DNA of 43,961 bases from Elusimicrobia bacterium RIFOXYA2_FULL_39_19 (GTDB lineage: Bacteria; Elusimicrobiota; Endomicrobiia; CG1-02-37-114; XYA2-FULL-39-19), in NCBI GenBank assembly GCA_001800285.1, contig MGVC01000057.1, forward strand, positions 1 through 43,961, given 5' to 3'. The position numbers and the translations under genes were made by a program. Positions within the stretch are counted from its first letter, which is position 1. The number at the start of each line of letters is the position of its first letter. Shown piece after piece: positions 14,352 to 23,026 of this stretch. The notes beneath the pieces are model-generated. The model saw nothing but the letters and a program-made list of their open reading frames with translations. It ran no database searches and was not told the DNA's origin.

Positions 14352-16460
14352 TTATTCTATCACGCCTATTTGAATTGTTATGTGCAGTTTTTGTTTTTGA
14401 CCGGGCTTAAGTTCCAGTTTCCATAAAGGCGCAACAGTTGTGCCCTGATAGGTCCTTTCAAAACCCGCTTCTGAAAGAGATACGGTTTCAACCGGGAAAA
14501 CCCATAATTGCGTATCATTCTCAAATTTAACTTCTACTTTAAGTTTCTGGGGTTCATCAACGCGCACCCATTCTTTGACAGTTTTGTTCATTGTATCTTC
14601 CGTCCGGCTTCCAAGAAAACTAAAATTTAATTCCGGGACAAAGTTAAGACTGACCGTATCCGTATCATTATTTATGACCGTATATGTTATTTCGGCCTCC
14701 GGAGCGACGGAAAGCTTTACTTCTTTTTCTATTCTTATCTTATACTGCCTGTCACCTGCCCAAACAACCCCGTTTCTGGCTAATTTAAAAGAATTATTAT
14801 GTTCCTGAAAATCATAAATGCCGAAAACAAAATCTCCCTGTTCACCGTATTTGCATTTACTGAAATTTTCATAGCTTGTATCCGGATGAATGAAGTGGTC
14901 TATCAGGCTGACTTTTCTGTACCAATCATAATTAAGGTAATGGTCCAGATTTTCTTCTTTCACTTCTACCAGGTCATGAATTGTTTTTACTGCACCAGGA
15001 TTAAGAGGGCCCCTGGCAATAAATTCTACCAGCTTGCGGTGATAAGCTTCTTTTTTGCGCGAAAGAGTATTAAGAATATTCGTATTGGCTTTCTTTATAT
15101 CCCATTCAAAAATGGTGCCGCCGCATTGAGGCATAAAATAAAGGTTCTGGGATTCGGTTTCTACCAGTACTTCATTGTTGCCATCCTTGTCAAAGTCTGT
15201 TTTAAGGGCTTTTTTTGCTTTCTTTTCTTTTTTATTGAGTTCATCTATGATATTTTCCGAGGCTATAAGTTTTTCATAAATTGCTTTTCTTAAATGCGGC
15301 AGGTACAATCCGCCGAAAACCCCATGCCAGTAAGCGCAGTTGCACTGGCCTTCATAAAGCAGATCAAGCGCTTTGGCAAGCTGTGCGGTAATATTTGGGT
15401 CTCTGGTTTCTTTACTTGAAGAAATTTCACTTCTGTAGGCATTTATTTTTTCACTGACATAAAGCATTTTTTTGTGCATATTGTTTGATTCAGGATATTT
15501 AGTGAAAAAATTTCTCCACATGCCTCCGCGGATGAATTTTTTTATTCTTTCACTGTTATTCATATGGTCTGTTTCTTTAATGGTATCTTCCAGCTCTTCC
15601 TGCATTTTTTGCGGATAGGCCCACTCTGTCATTTCAAAGTAACTTGCCGTAGGAATATAAGCCCTTCCCTTTGACGGGTATTTTTCCAGGTATTCGCTGA
15701 AAGTAAGGGTATTTATCCAGTCTGAATTTTCTTCAACGGCCTTTAAAAAATTTTCCAGCCAGAGGTCTTCATAAACATGTTTGTACGTTTTCGGCCACAT
15801 ACCGAATTTTTCACCGTCATCTATCATCACCAGAGCTGTGCCTTCATTTTCCGTAGCTGACTGCCTGAAAAACTCTATGGTTTCAGACACAGTTTTAAAC
15901 GGAATATAATACCTTAACTGCTGGTTAATAGAAAAAAGTTTTAAGGTGTACCCCTGTTCTTCAGTAATATAATAACCTGTTCTTTCTTCTGCATTAAGAC
16001 CGCTTGAAAGAAGATGGTAATCATCTACAATGGTATATTTAATTCCAGCCAGGGAAAACGGTTTTGGCAAATGCGGTTCCCAAACACGTTCCGCCAGCCA
16101 CATACCCTGGGGTTTTGAATCAAATTCGTTTTTCAGGTATTCTGTCATTTTTTTAATCTGGCCTATTTTGTCCCGGTCCTGCAGGGATGGCATAATAGGC
16201 TCATAATAACCGCCGGCTATAAGTTCTACCTGGCCGCGGTCTTTCATCTTTTTTACAATATCTATGTATTCCGGGTTATGTTCCCTGAAATAATCCCACA
16301 AAATTCCGGAACAATGAAGGGACCATTTTATTTTTGGGTGCCGCCACATCAGCTGGACAAACGGTTTATAGGCGCATTCATAGCCGTGATCCAGCACTTC
16401 CTTGAAATTTCCTACAGGCTGGTGGTTATGAATTCCGAAAATAAAATTTATTTTTTTCAT
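14352..16460 (-). CDS. GH57 4-alpha-glucanotransferase / alpha-amylase
   Basis: This 702-residue protein starts with GH57 motif 1 (FGIHNHQPVGNF). It has the nucleophile region WLAERVWEPHLP (Glu near 123) and the acid/base region LVMIDDGEKFGMWP (Asp near 215). A C-terminal beta-rich half (about 390-700; ETESQNLYFMPQCGGTIFEWDI) matches the DUF1925/DUF1926 layout of Thermococcus-type 4-alpha-glucanotransferases. No signal peptide is present, so it acts in the cytoplasm on glycogen or maltodextrin. Its place between PTS IIB and IIC, 2 bp before IIC, is unusual and implies joint expression with the PTS. Confidence 0.9.
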   Translation of the reverse strand: MKKINFIFGIHNHQPVGNFKEVLDHGYECAYKPFVQLMWRHPKIKWSLHCSGILWDYFREHNPEYIDIVKKMKDRGQVELIAGGYYEPIMPSLQDRDKIGQIKKMTEYLKNEFDSKPQGMWLAERVWEPHLPKPFSLAGIKYTIVDDYHLLSSGLNAEERTGYYITEEQGYTLKLFSINQQLRYYIPFKTVSETIEFFRQSATENEGTALVMIDDGEKFGMWPKTYKHVYEDLWLENFLKAVEENSDWINTLTFSEYLEKYPSKGRAYIPTASYFEMTEWAYPQKMQEELEDTIKETDHMNNSERIKKFIRGGMWRNFFTKYPESNNMHKKMLYVSEKINAYRSEISSSKETRDPNITAQLAKALDLLYEGQCNCAYWHGVFGGLYLPHLRKAIYEKLIASENIIDELNKKEKKAKKALKTDFDKDGNNEVLVETESQNLYFMPQCGGTIFEWDIKKANTNILNTLSRKKEAYHRKLVEFIARGPLNPGAVKTIHDLVEVKEENLDHYLNYDWYRKVSLIDHFIHPDTSYENFSKCKYGEQGDFVFGIYDFQEHNNSFKLARNGVVWAGDRQYKIRIEKEVKLSVAPEAEITYTVINNDTDTVSLNFVPELNFSFLGSRTEDTMNKTVKEWVRVDEPQKLKVEVKFENDTQLWVFPVETVSLSEAGFERTYQGTTVAPLWKLELKPGQKQKLHITIQIGVIE

Positions 16461-16484
16461 GATTTTTCCCCGAATTGTTATTTA

Positions 16485-16970
16485 TTAATAACTTGCTTTT
16501 ATCAGGTCAATTACATTAAGCCGGTCATCTTTAGGCAGTGCCCGGCTTTCCAGCTCAATATTAAAACCGGCTATTTCCCTTAAAACCGAAACATCATTAT
16601 CATCAAGGGATAAACCTTTTAAAATCTGTTTTTTGCCGGGAGAATAATGCAGCCCCCCTACGTTCACGCTGGATACTTTCAGGCCGTTTTTTAGCATTTT
16701 CAATAAATCTGCCGGCCTGGATAACAATATTAATAATTTCTGTTTGCTGAATTTATTGTTTTTAAACTGCTCTATGGCTGAATCTACAGATAAACATTCT
16801 ATGGAAACATCCGGCGGCACCGATAGACTGTAAAGAGTTCTCTGCATATCATCTTTTGCAACATCGTCATTTACTACAACTATAGTATCGGCGTCAATAA
16901 CTCTCAACCAGCCTTCTACTACCTGGCCGTGAACCAGCCTGTCGTCTATCCTTACCAGCGCTATGGCCAT
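16485..16970 (-). CDS. PTS system mannose/sorbose-family IIB component
   Basis: This 161-residue cytoplasmic protein carries the IIB-Man phosphorylation histidine at His14 in VRIDDRLVHGQVVEGW. VNDDVAKDDMQRTL and the C-terminal LDDNDVSVLREIAGFNIELESRALP also fit. It receives phosphate from IIA and passes it to the incoming sugar. It starts 10 bp after the IIA stop; the GH57 gene follows 24 bp downstream. Confidence 0.94.
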   Translation of the reverse strand: MAIALVRIDDRLVHGQVVEGWLRVIDADTIVVVNDDVAKDDMQRTLYSLSVPPDVSIECLSVDSAIEQFKNNKFSKQKLLILLSRPADLLKMLKNGLKVSSVNVGGLHYSPGKKQILKGLSLDDNDVSVLREIAGFNIELESRALPKDDRLNVIDLIKASY

Positions 16971-16980
16971 AAACTATTTC

Positions 16981-17388
16981 CTATTTGAGCCTGCTTAAAA
17001 ACATTTTTTTAACATCCGCTATGTTTTTCTGCCCTGTTTCCAGGGCTTTTTTGGAAACTTCATTCAAACTCAGTTTTTCCCTGTACATAAGCGCAGTAAT
17101 AACCATATAAAGATTTACACCGCTTATAATTTCAATATTATATTTATTTACAAAAGGCAGGCAGATATTGCACGGAGTGCCGCCGAGCATATCCGTAAAA
17201 ACGAGAATGCCTTCCGGTGTTTTTATTTCTTCCAGCAGAGCTCCTAATTTGTCCCTTAAATGCTCCTGAGACTCGTTTGCGGGAAGCTGAAAAGCGCGAA
17301 CCTGATCCTGCGCTCCTACAATAAGGTCAGCCGTCCTCAATAATTCTTCGCCTAAATTTCCGTGGGCAATTATGAGTATTCCTATCAT
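16981..17388 (-). CDS. PTS system mannose-family IIA component
   Basis: This 135-residue IIA-Man domain has the phosphorylated His9 in GILIIAHGNLGEELL and the FTDMLGGTPCN motif near residue 65. It passes phosphate from HPr to IIB. Its ATG overlaps the hprK stop by 4 bp. In delta-proteobacteria the same hprK-IIA arrangement often lacks a transporter; here IIB, IIC and IID are also present. Confidence 0.95.
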   Translation of the reverse strand: MIGILIIAHGNLGEELLRTADLIVGAQDQVRAFQLPANESQEHLRDKLGALLEEIKTPEGILVFTDMLGGTPCNICLPFVNKYNIEIISGVNLYMVITALMYREKLSLNEVSKKALETGQKNIADVKKMFLSRLK

Positions 17389-18338
17389 AACCCTTGTTTT
17401 CCTGATGTCATTTCTTCAATCAGTTTTTCGTTTAAAATTTTTGCGCTGTAATGGCCTTTCTGTTTCAACCGCTGATTTAAGGCGGCAATTTCTATCAACA
17501 CTGCCAGATTTCTGCCGGGTTTTACGGGAAGGGCAACTTCCGGCACCTTGGTAAAAATTATGTCTGTTGTTTTGTCATCAATGCCCAGGCGGTCATACTC
17601 TTTGACTGAATTCCACTCCTCCAGTTTTATCACTAGTTCAATTTTTGTGGCATCAAGAATTGCACCAGTGCCGAAAATTGATTTTATATCTATAATCCCT
17701 ATGCCCCTGACTTCAATATGATGGCTTATTATTTTTTCTCCTGAACCTATCAGCACATTCCCGGGACGCAGCTTTACGGTTACTACATCATCGGCAACAA
17801 ACATGTGCCCCCTTTTTATCAGTTCCAGGGCGCACTCTGACTTGCCTATACCTGATTCGCCGGTAATCAAAACACCCAGCCCGTAAACCTCTACCAGCAC
17901 ACCGTGCATTTTTACCATGGGCGCATAGTATTCTTCAAGCGCAGTAACTGCCATTTTGTGAAACTTGGAGGTTTTCAGTGTTGTTTTAAGCACGGGTATT
18001 GAATGTTTGCCCGTACTTTCCAGCAGTTCTCTGAAAGGTTTAATGTTCCCGGTTACAACCACGCAAGGCAGGGTTTTAGAAAACCGCTTAAATATTGCCT
18101 CAAACAAAACTTTTCTTTTTTGAGGGGCTGTTTTTTCAAGGAACGAATGTTCTGCCGTGCCGTACAACTGCACCTGGTCTCCCGGAAAATGCTTCAGGTG
18201 CCCGGCCAGAGAGAGCCCGAGCCGGTTGACCTCCGGGGTTTTTATATCACGCTGCAGCCATTTTTCACCGCAGGTAATGCTTAAAAAAAGGCTGTTGTTC
18301 CTGTAATCCAGTAAATCATTTACGCGGTAATTTTTCAT
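17385..18338 (-). CDS. hprK: HPr kinase/phosphorylase
   Basis: This 317-residue protein has an N-terminal domain (about 1-130) and a C-terminal kinase domain with Walker A GESGIGKSECALELIKRGH (from about 160), VADDVVTVK and the HprK signature region (EVRGIGIIDIKSIFG). It phosphorylates and dephosphorylates Ser46 of HPr in response to metabolic state. The cognate Ser46 is present in ptsH of the same operon. ptsN lies 14 bp upstream. No rapZ gene lies beside it, unlike in many proteobacteria. Confidence 0.95.
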   Translation of the reverse strand: MKNYRVNDLLDYRNNSLFLSITCGEKWLQRDIKTPEVNRLGLSLAGHLKHFPGDQVQLYGTAEHSFLEKTAPQKRKVLFEAIFKRFSKTLPCVVVTGNIKPFRELLESTGKHSIPVLKTTLKTSKFHKMAVTALEEYYAPMVKMHGVLVEVYGLGVLITGESGIGKSECALELIKRGHMFVADDVVTVKLRPGNVLIGSGEKIISHHIEVRGIGIIDIKSIFGTGAILDATKIELVIKLEEWNSVKEYDRLGIDDKTTDIIFTKVPEVALPVKPGRNLAVLIEIAALNQRLKQKGHYSAKILNEKLIEEMTSGKQGL

Positions 18339-18352
18339 TTACGTGTTTTGGT

Positions 18353-18814
18353 TTAATACTCATCTTCCTGTTGTACAATTTTCAACACTTCTTCTTTGGT
18401 TCTGGCATCCAGCAGGGCCTGCCTGAAAAACTTATCCTTAAACAACCGGGATACTTTTGCCAACGCCCTTAAATGCTGGCCGCCCGAATCCGGCGGAGAC
18501 AAAAGAAGAAATATTATATGCACCGGTTCGCCGTCAAGAGATTCAAATTCCACGCCTTGTTTTGAAAGGCCTATAGCTCCTACAAGTTCTCCCACTGCAT
18601 CTGTTCTCCCGTGAGGAATTGCAACACCCTGCCCTACTCCTGTAGTGCCGAGTTTTTCTCTTTCAAGGACAGATGTGATAGCTTTTGGCGTATCTTTCAC
18701 TTTTTTCTCTTTTGAAAGACATTCCACCAGCTCCGTAATCACACCTTTTTTGTCCCTGGACTGCACATCAAGCACAATGGCTTTTGGGTAAAGAAACTCA
18801 AAAATCTTAATCAA
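18353..18814 (-). CDS. ptsN: PTS IIA component, fructose/nitrogen type
   Basis: This 153-residue protein is a PTS EIIA type 2 domain with the phosphorylated His68 in GVGQGVAIPHGRTDAV. SKQGVEFESLDGEPVHIIFLLLSPP matches the family. Position next to hpf and lpt genes, as in proteobacteria, supports the regulatory IIA-Ntr role over fructose uptake. No IIB or IIC of the fructose type is nearby. Spacing to hpf is 61 bp. Confidence 0.9.
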   Translation of the reverse strand: MIKIFEFLYPKAIVLDVQSRDKKGVITELVECLSKEKKVKDTPKAITSVLEREKLGTTGVGQGVAIPHGRTDAVGELVGAIGLSKQGVEFESLDGEPVHIIFLLLSPPDSGGQHLRALAKVSRLFKDKFFRQALLDARTKEEVLKIVQQEDEY

Positions 18815-18875
18815 ATTAGTCTTCCTCCTTCTTTATCTTTGGTAAATTTTTTGTTTCCTGTCATTAGATACGCGC

Positions 18876-19394
18876 TTAATAATCCAATTCAATAAGCCCG
18901 GTTGACCCGTTTACTCTTTTGTAGGTAACATTGAGTTTATTGGTAAAAGTGTTGATAAAAACATAGAAACTTGAACTCTGCGATTCCATTTCTTTTACCG
19001 CCTGTTTTGGCGTTGACATTTTTGGCTCATACTGCCTGACAACGGTAAATATTTCTTCTTCCTTATGGAATTCTTCCTCTTCGGTTCTTTTGCCAGCTGC
19101 TTTTGTATGATGTTTTTTCAGAATCTCTTTATGTTTGCTTATCTGCCTTTCAACTTTATCCAAAGCCAGGTCAACGGCCGCATAAAGGTCGCGGTCTGTT
19201 GCTGTGGCCTTAAAAATGTGGCCTTCTATGTGAATTTTTAATTCCGCAATATGCCTGTACTTTTCTACTTCAAGCTTTACCTGCACATTAATAATTTTGT
19301 CCAGGTAGCGCGATAAGCGTTCAATTTTCTTGGTTACATAATCTTTCAGCGCTTCTGTCTGTTTAACGTTTCTTCCTGTTATGTTTATCTGCAT
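18876..19394 (-). CDS. hpf: Ribosome hibernation promoting factor, long form
   Basis: This 172-residue protein has the N-terminal HPF/YfiA ribosome-binding domain (about 1-100; INITGRNVKQTEALKDYVTKKIERL, ATATDRDLYAAVDLALDKVERQI). A short linker and the C-terminal dimerisation domain of long HPF (about 120-172; FYVFINTFTNKLNVTYKRVNG) follow. The long form dimerises 70S ribosomes into 100S particles in starved cells. A strong GGAGGAG ribosome binding site precedes the ATG. It lies between lptB and ptsN. In proteobacteria rpoN usually separates lptB and hpf; it is absent here. Confidence 0.93.
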   Translation of the reverse strand: MQINITGRNVKQTEALKDYVTKKIERLSRYLDKIINVQVKLEVEKYRHIAELKIHIEGHIFKATATDRDLYAAVDLALDKVERQISKHKEILKKHHTKAAGKRTEEEEFHKEEEIFTVVRQYEPKMSTPKQAVKEMESQSSSFYVFINTFTNKLNVTYKRVNGSTGLIELDY

Positions 19395-19419
19395 TTTTAC
19401 TCCTCCTTAAATAATATTT

Positions 19420-20163
19420 TTATTGAATTTCATTGCCGCGGAACGTATTGAATTTTTCTCCTAAATAGACCCTCCTTGCTTCTGCGTTTTCAAGAAGGCT
19501 TTTTGCGTCGCCTTCAAGAAGTATCTTGCCGTCATAAATTATATAAGCGCGGTCAATAATTTCAAGAGTTTCCCTTACATTATGATCCGTTATAAGAATG
19601 CCTATGTTTTTTGCTTTGAGTATTTTTATCATGTGCTGTATTTCGTTTACGGTTATAGGGTCTATGCCCACAAAAGGTTCATCAAGCATAAGAAAAACAG
19701 GGTTAATAAGCAGTGCCCGGGCTATCTCTGTGCGCCTTTTTTCTCCCCCGGAAAGAGAGTAGGCTTTCTGGTTCCTTAATTTATCCAGCCCAAATTCCTG
19801 AATGGAGTGTTCAATTTTTTCTTTTTTTTCCTTTTCAGGTATTTTCAAATATTCCGCTATGGCAAGCAGATTTTCTTCCACCGTTAGTTTTTTAAATATT
19901 GACGGTTCCTGCGGCAGATAGGAAATGCCGGATTGCGCCCTTTTAAACATAGGCATGCCGGTAACATTTTTATCACCAAGATAAACACTGCCGGAATCCA
20001 TCAACAGAGAACCTACAATCATTTTAAATATGGTGGTTTTCCCGGCGCCATTTGGGCCCAGGAGGCCCACTATTTCTCCCCTGTTTACTTCCAGGGATAC
20101 ATCGTTTACGGCTTTTTTGCCTTTTTTAAAACTTTTTACCAGACTAACGGATCTTAATTTCAT
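19420..20163 (-). CDS. lptB: LPS export ABC transporter ATPase
   Basis: This 247-residue ABC ATPase has Walker A (GLLGPNGAGKTTIFKMIVG), the LptB-type Q-loop region SYLPQEPSIFKKLTVEENL, signature LSGGEKRRTEIARAL and Walker B VFLMLDEPFVGIDP. LptB powers extraction of LPS from the inner membrane together with LptFG, which are not in the window. Its ATG overlaps the lptA stop by 4 bp. Confidence 0.96.
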   Translation of the reverse strand: MKLRSVSLVKSFKKGKKAVNDVSLEVNRGEIVGLLGPNGAGKTTIFKMIVGSLLMDSGSVYLGDKNVTGMPMFKRAQSGISYLPQEPSIFKKLTVEENLLAIAEYLKIPEKEKKEKIEHSIQEFGLDKLRNQKAYSLSGGEKRRTEIARALLINPVFLMLDEPFVGIDPITVNEIQHMIKILKAKNIGILITDHNVRETLEIIDRAYIIYDGKILLEGDAKSLLENAEARRVYLGEKFNTFRGNEIQ

Positions 20164-20831
20164 TTTACTTCCCGGTTTGTATTTTTTGTAATCTTTGAAA
20201 TAACGTTATTTTCAAATATAAGTTTTCTTTCATCCTGAAAAAGGGTAATGGTATCAGCGGTGAAGTTTCCCAGGTAGCCATTTGCATAATTCACAACAGG
20301 CCTTATGCCGTTAACCGTAAAAAAATACATTTTATTTTCATTCTGAAGAAATTCCGCCTGCTGGGCTTCTGCGGTGCTCTTTTCAAAACTCATTGTTACA
20401 TTTTCATAGAACTTTATGGCTTTTCTGGCATCATCCAGAAATACTCTGCTGCTTTTTATATTTATCTGCTTGCCTGAACTGCTGGTGTAAACCGTGTAAG
20501 CATTGCCCCAGAAAAACATTTCATTGGTGTTTATATCAAGTTTTCCGGATTCCGTATTTATTTTTACCGTATCTGTGTTGTCTGTAACATAATAGCCCTG
20601 CACGTTACCGGATAAATCAACGATCTTGAGTTTATCATCCTTAACTGCATTGTCAGCAGTTAGAATTTTATTGCCGAAAACCATCTTCACGTTTCCGGTA
20701 AAGATTACTTTTTCTTCAAACTTTTTAAATTCCACCCTGTTGGAAGTAATCCTGGGCTCCGCGCCGCTTACAATGCCTGAGGAAACGAAACATAAAAACG
20801 TCAAATAACAAAATATTTTAATTTGCTTCAC
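20160..20831 (-). CDS. lptA: LPS transport periplasmic protein LptA (OstA-like)
   Basis: This 223-residue protein has a signal peptide (KIFCYLTFLCFVSSGIVSGA) and an OstA-like beta-jellyroll region with repeating strand units (RVEFKKFEEKVIFTGNVKM, ILTADNAV, SRVFLDDARKAIKFYENVTM). LptA bridges the periplasm and carries LPS to the outer membrane. It is coupled by 4-bp overlaps to both lptC and lptB, which supports the assignment despite low sequence conservation in the family. Confidence 0.88.
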   Translation of the reverse strand: MKQIKIFCYLTFLCFVSSGIVSGAEPRITSNRVEFKKFEEKVIFTGNVKMVFGNKILTADNAVKDDKLKIVDLSGNVQGYYVTDNTDTVKINTESGKLDINTNEMFFWGNAYTVYTSSSGKQINIKSSRVFLDDARKAIKFYENVTMSFEKSTAEAQQAEFLQNENKMYFFTVNGIRPVVNYANGYLGNFTADTITLFQDERKLIFENNVISKITKNTNREVK

Positions 20832-21358
20832 TTGCTTTCCTTAACATCAACCGTATTTTCTTTTATGATAACAGATGAAAAATCCGGTGTGGCTTCAAAA
20901 CCGCTGCCTTCTATTACTGAATCTTTCCTTGTGAGTTTCACGTAGGAATCACCGTAAATCAGTTTTGTTTGCGCTTTATAATAAAGGTCCGTGCTTTCAA
21001 GCAGGCCGTCAACCGTGCTTTTCATTGTTGTTCTGCCTTTTGTGTAAAAATCATTTTTTGAAGTATCCATTCTGCCGGCATCAGCTTTTAAAACGGATTT
21101 TATGGTAATACCGTCTTTATCGTAGAAATCTACAGTAAAAGCCTTTAATTGCACATTTTTCTGTGAATCGTTTATCACGGCTTCGGCTGATTTCAGCGTC
21201 CATTGCTTCACTCCCTTTTCAGATTCAAATGCAACAAAATCTTTCAATATCTGCTCTGAACCGCTTTTTTTGCCCATGACCGCATTATTGTCCACGCAAG
21301 CCGTACAAACAACCGGAAATAAAAATAACAGAAATAATTTTATGTTTTTAATCTTCAC
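20828..21358 (-). CDS. lptC: LPS export protein LptC
   Basis: This 176-residue protein has a short N-terminal hydrophobic segment ending in a lipobox-like VVCTAC, so it may be a lipoprotein instead of using the usual single-pass anchor. The rest is beta-rich with LptC features (GVKQWTLKSAEAVINDSQKNVQLKAFTVDFYDKDG, SVLKADAGRMDT, YGDSYVKLTRKDSVIEGSGFEA). LptC hands LPS from LptBFG to LptA. It overlaps lptA by 4 bp. Confidence 0.86.
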   Translation of the reverse strand: MKIKNIKLFLLFLFPVVCTACVDNNAVMGKKSGSEQILKDFVAFESEKGVKQWTLKSAEAVINDSQKNVQLKAFTVDFYDKDGITIKSVLKADAGRMDTSKNDFYTKGRTTMKSTVDGLLESTDLYYKAQTKLIYGDSYVKLTRKDSVIEGSGFEATPDFSSVIIKENTVDVKESK

Positions 21359-21375
21359 TATTTTGCTCCGGGCTT

Positions 21376-22272
21376 TTAGTTATTCCATCTTTTGTGAAAC
21401 CAGACCCACTGGTCAGGATACTTTCTAATATATTCTTCCGTTATATCCGAAAACTTTTGTGTATTCTGCAGTATATCTTCCTGTTCATTGCCGGTTTTAA
21501 TAAGTTCTACCTTTTTTGATACTTCAACGGTAAAGGTATCATCTTTTTCCCTTACTATAAAAACTGCCAGCACCGGCGCGCCGGTTTTTAAAGCCAGAGA
21601 TGCCAGGCCGGAAGGCGTGAAGGCCTTTTTGCCGAAAAAGTTTATATCTACACCCGGCACGGACTTTATATTTTGGTCAACCAGCATGGCAAGACACTGG
21701 TTTTTCTTTAATGCCCTTATTATGCCCAGAGAAGAATCGCCTTCACCTCTTTTAATAATTTTCATACCCATGGACTCGCGGGAACGTATAAGCATTTCAT
21801 CAAGTTTTTCTATATAAAGTTTTTTGGCAATCACGTTCATGGGAATACCCGCATAGGCAAGCACAACGCCCAGCAGTTCCCAGTTTGAAAAATGCGCGGC
21901 TATCATCAGCACGCCTTTTTTCCTGCTGAAAGCTTCATCAAAGTTTTCTTTGCCTTTAATCTGTGAAATCCTGGTAATATTTTCCGGCGTAAGTTTACGG
22001 AATGCAAGAAACTCAAAAAAGTTCTTGCCCTGGTTGATAAAGATTCTTTTTGTCAAGGAGCGTATTTCTATCTCTGTTTTTTCAGGAAAAATGCTTTTCA
22101 GGTTTGTGTAGGCTACTTTTCTGTAACGCCCTACTATTAAAAATGCCAGGTGGCCGGCACAGGCGCCTATTTTCTGCGCCATTTTAAATGACATCAAACC
22201 AGCTGCGTTCCAGAATATAACAACAAGCCAGTAATAAACTTTTCTTCTAAATGGAAGTTTCTGCTCTGCCAT
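21376..22272 (-). CDS. Lipid A biosynthesis acyltransferase (LpxL/HtrB family)
   Basis: This 298-residue protein has one N-terminal membrane segment (about 10-40) and the family catalytic motif HFSNWE (about 123-128). SSLGIIRALKKNQCLAMLVDQN, the SGLASLALKTGAPVLAVFIVRE region and a C-terminal WVWFHKRW also fit. These enzymes add secondary acyl chains to Kdo-lipid IVA at the inner membrane. Whether it acts as LpxL or LpxM cannot be told. It starts 2 bp after the kdsC stop and is followed by lptC. Confidence 0.9.
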   Translation of the reverse strand: MAEQKLPFRRKVYYWLVVIFWNAAGLMSFKMAQKIGACAGHLAFLIVGRYRKVAYTNLKSIFPEKTEIEIRSLTKRIFINQGKNFFEFLAFRKLTPENITRISQIKGKENFDEAFSRKKGVLMIAAHFSNWELLGVVLAYAGIPMNVIAKKLYIEKLDEMLIRSRESMGMKIIKRGEGDSSLGIIRALKKNQCLAMLVDQNIKSVPGVDINFFGKKAFTPSGLASLALKTGAPVLAVFIVREKDDTFTVEVSKKVELIKTGNEQEDILQNTQKFSDITEEYIRKYPDQWVWFHKRWNN

Positions 22273-22274
22273 AG

Positions 22275-22808
22275 TTATTTATCAAATATTTTTAATACTC
22301 GGTCATATTCACCGCGGGCCTGCAGCACTATTTCTACAACTTCACGGAAAACTCCGTACCCGCCGTTATATTTGCTTATATAATCAACTACTTTTAATAC
22401 TTCAGGGACTGCGTCTTTAGGAGCTACAGATAAACCGGCCCGCTTTAAAACAGGCAGGTCCAGCCAGTCATCACCCAGATAAGCTACTTCTTCCGATTTA
22501 TATTTTCCGTCTTTAAGTATTTCTTCAAACGGCACAAGCTTATCGCCAATGCCCTGGTAAAAATATTTTATTTTAAGCTCTTTTGCCCTTATTGCTACCT
22601 GTTTTGACGCTCTGCCGGTTATCCAGGCCAGGTCTATGTTAATCCCGCTTCTTCTAAGAATTGCATAAGCCATTCTGTCTTTTATGTCCCAGAACTTTAT
22701 TTCTTCGCCGGATTCAAGAACTATAAGTTCCCCTCTTGTGAGAACTCCATCTAAATCCATTGCTATAAGTCTGATGTTCTTTGCTTTTTTCAATATGTTT
22801 TTGTTCAT
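22275..22808 (-). CDS. kdsC: 3-deoxy-D-manno-octulosonate 8-phosphate phosphatase
   Basis: This 177-residue HAD-family protein has the nucleophile motif AMDLDGVLTRG, then KFWDIKDRMA, WITGRASKQV and YLGDDWLDLPVLKRAGL. The C-terminal sequence NGGYGVFREVVEIVL is typical of KdsC. It removes phosphate from Kdo-8-phosphate. It heads the tightly packed run that continues with the acyltransferase and lpt genes. kdsD lies upstream but is separated by 218 bp containing a fold-back repeat. Confidence 0.95.
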   Translation of the reverse strand: MNKNILKKAKNIRLIAMDLDGVLTRGELIVLESGEEIKFWDIKDRMAYAILRRSGINIDLAWITGRASKQVAIRAKELKIKYFYQGIGDKLVPFEEILKDGKYKSEEVAYLGDDWLDLPVLKRAGLSVAPKDAVPEVLKVVDYISKYNGGYGVFREVVEIVLQARGEYDRVLKIFDK

Positions 22809-22859
22809 ACGCCCGCCTCTACATTTAAAACGATATTTGAAAAATCATTTATTAAGCGA

Positions 22860-22997
22860 CTCATTTTTTTATCATTAAAATGAGCGAAGAAATATGCTTG
22901 TAGAAAACCTCTGGCGGCGACCTGTGCAATTACGGAGCCGCCAGTAGAGTGAGCTACAAAGCGAACGTTTTTTGGAAAGCATATTTCTGAGCTTCAT
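22860..22997. repeat. Fold-back repeat family 2, short copy
   Basis: Perfect 11-bp terminal inverted repeats (GAAATATGCTT / AAGCATATTTC) enclose an 8-bp hairpin CTGGCGGC/GCCGCCAG and the block GAGTGAGCTACAAAGCGAAC. In the copy at 33247 the termini are GAAACATGCTT/AAGCATGTTTC, a compensatory change. A separate perfect palindrome, CTCATTTT/AAAATGAG, lies at 22860-22884. It fills the gap between kdsD and kdsC. Confidence 0.75.
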
Positions 22998-23026
22998 GTT
23001 TTTCAAAGGAAACGTTCCTGAGCAGC

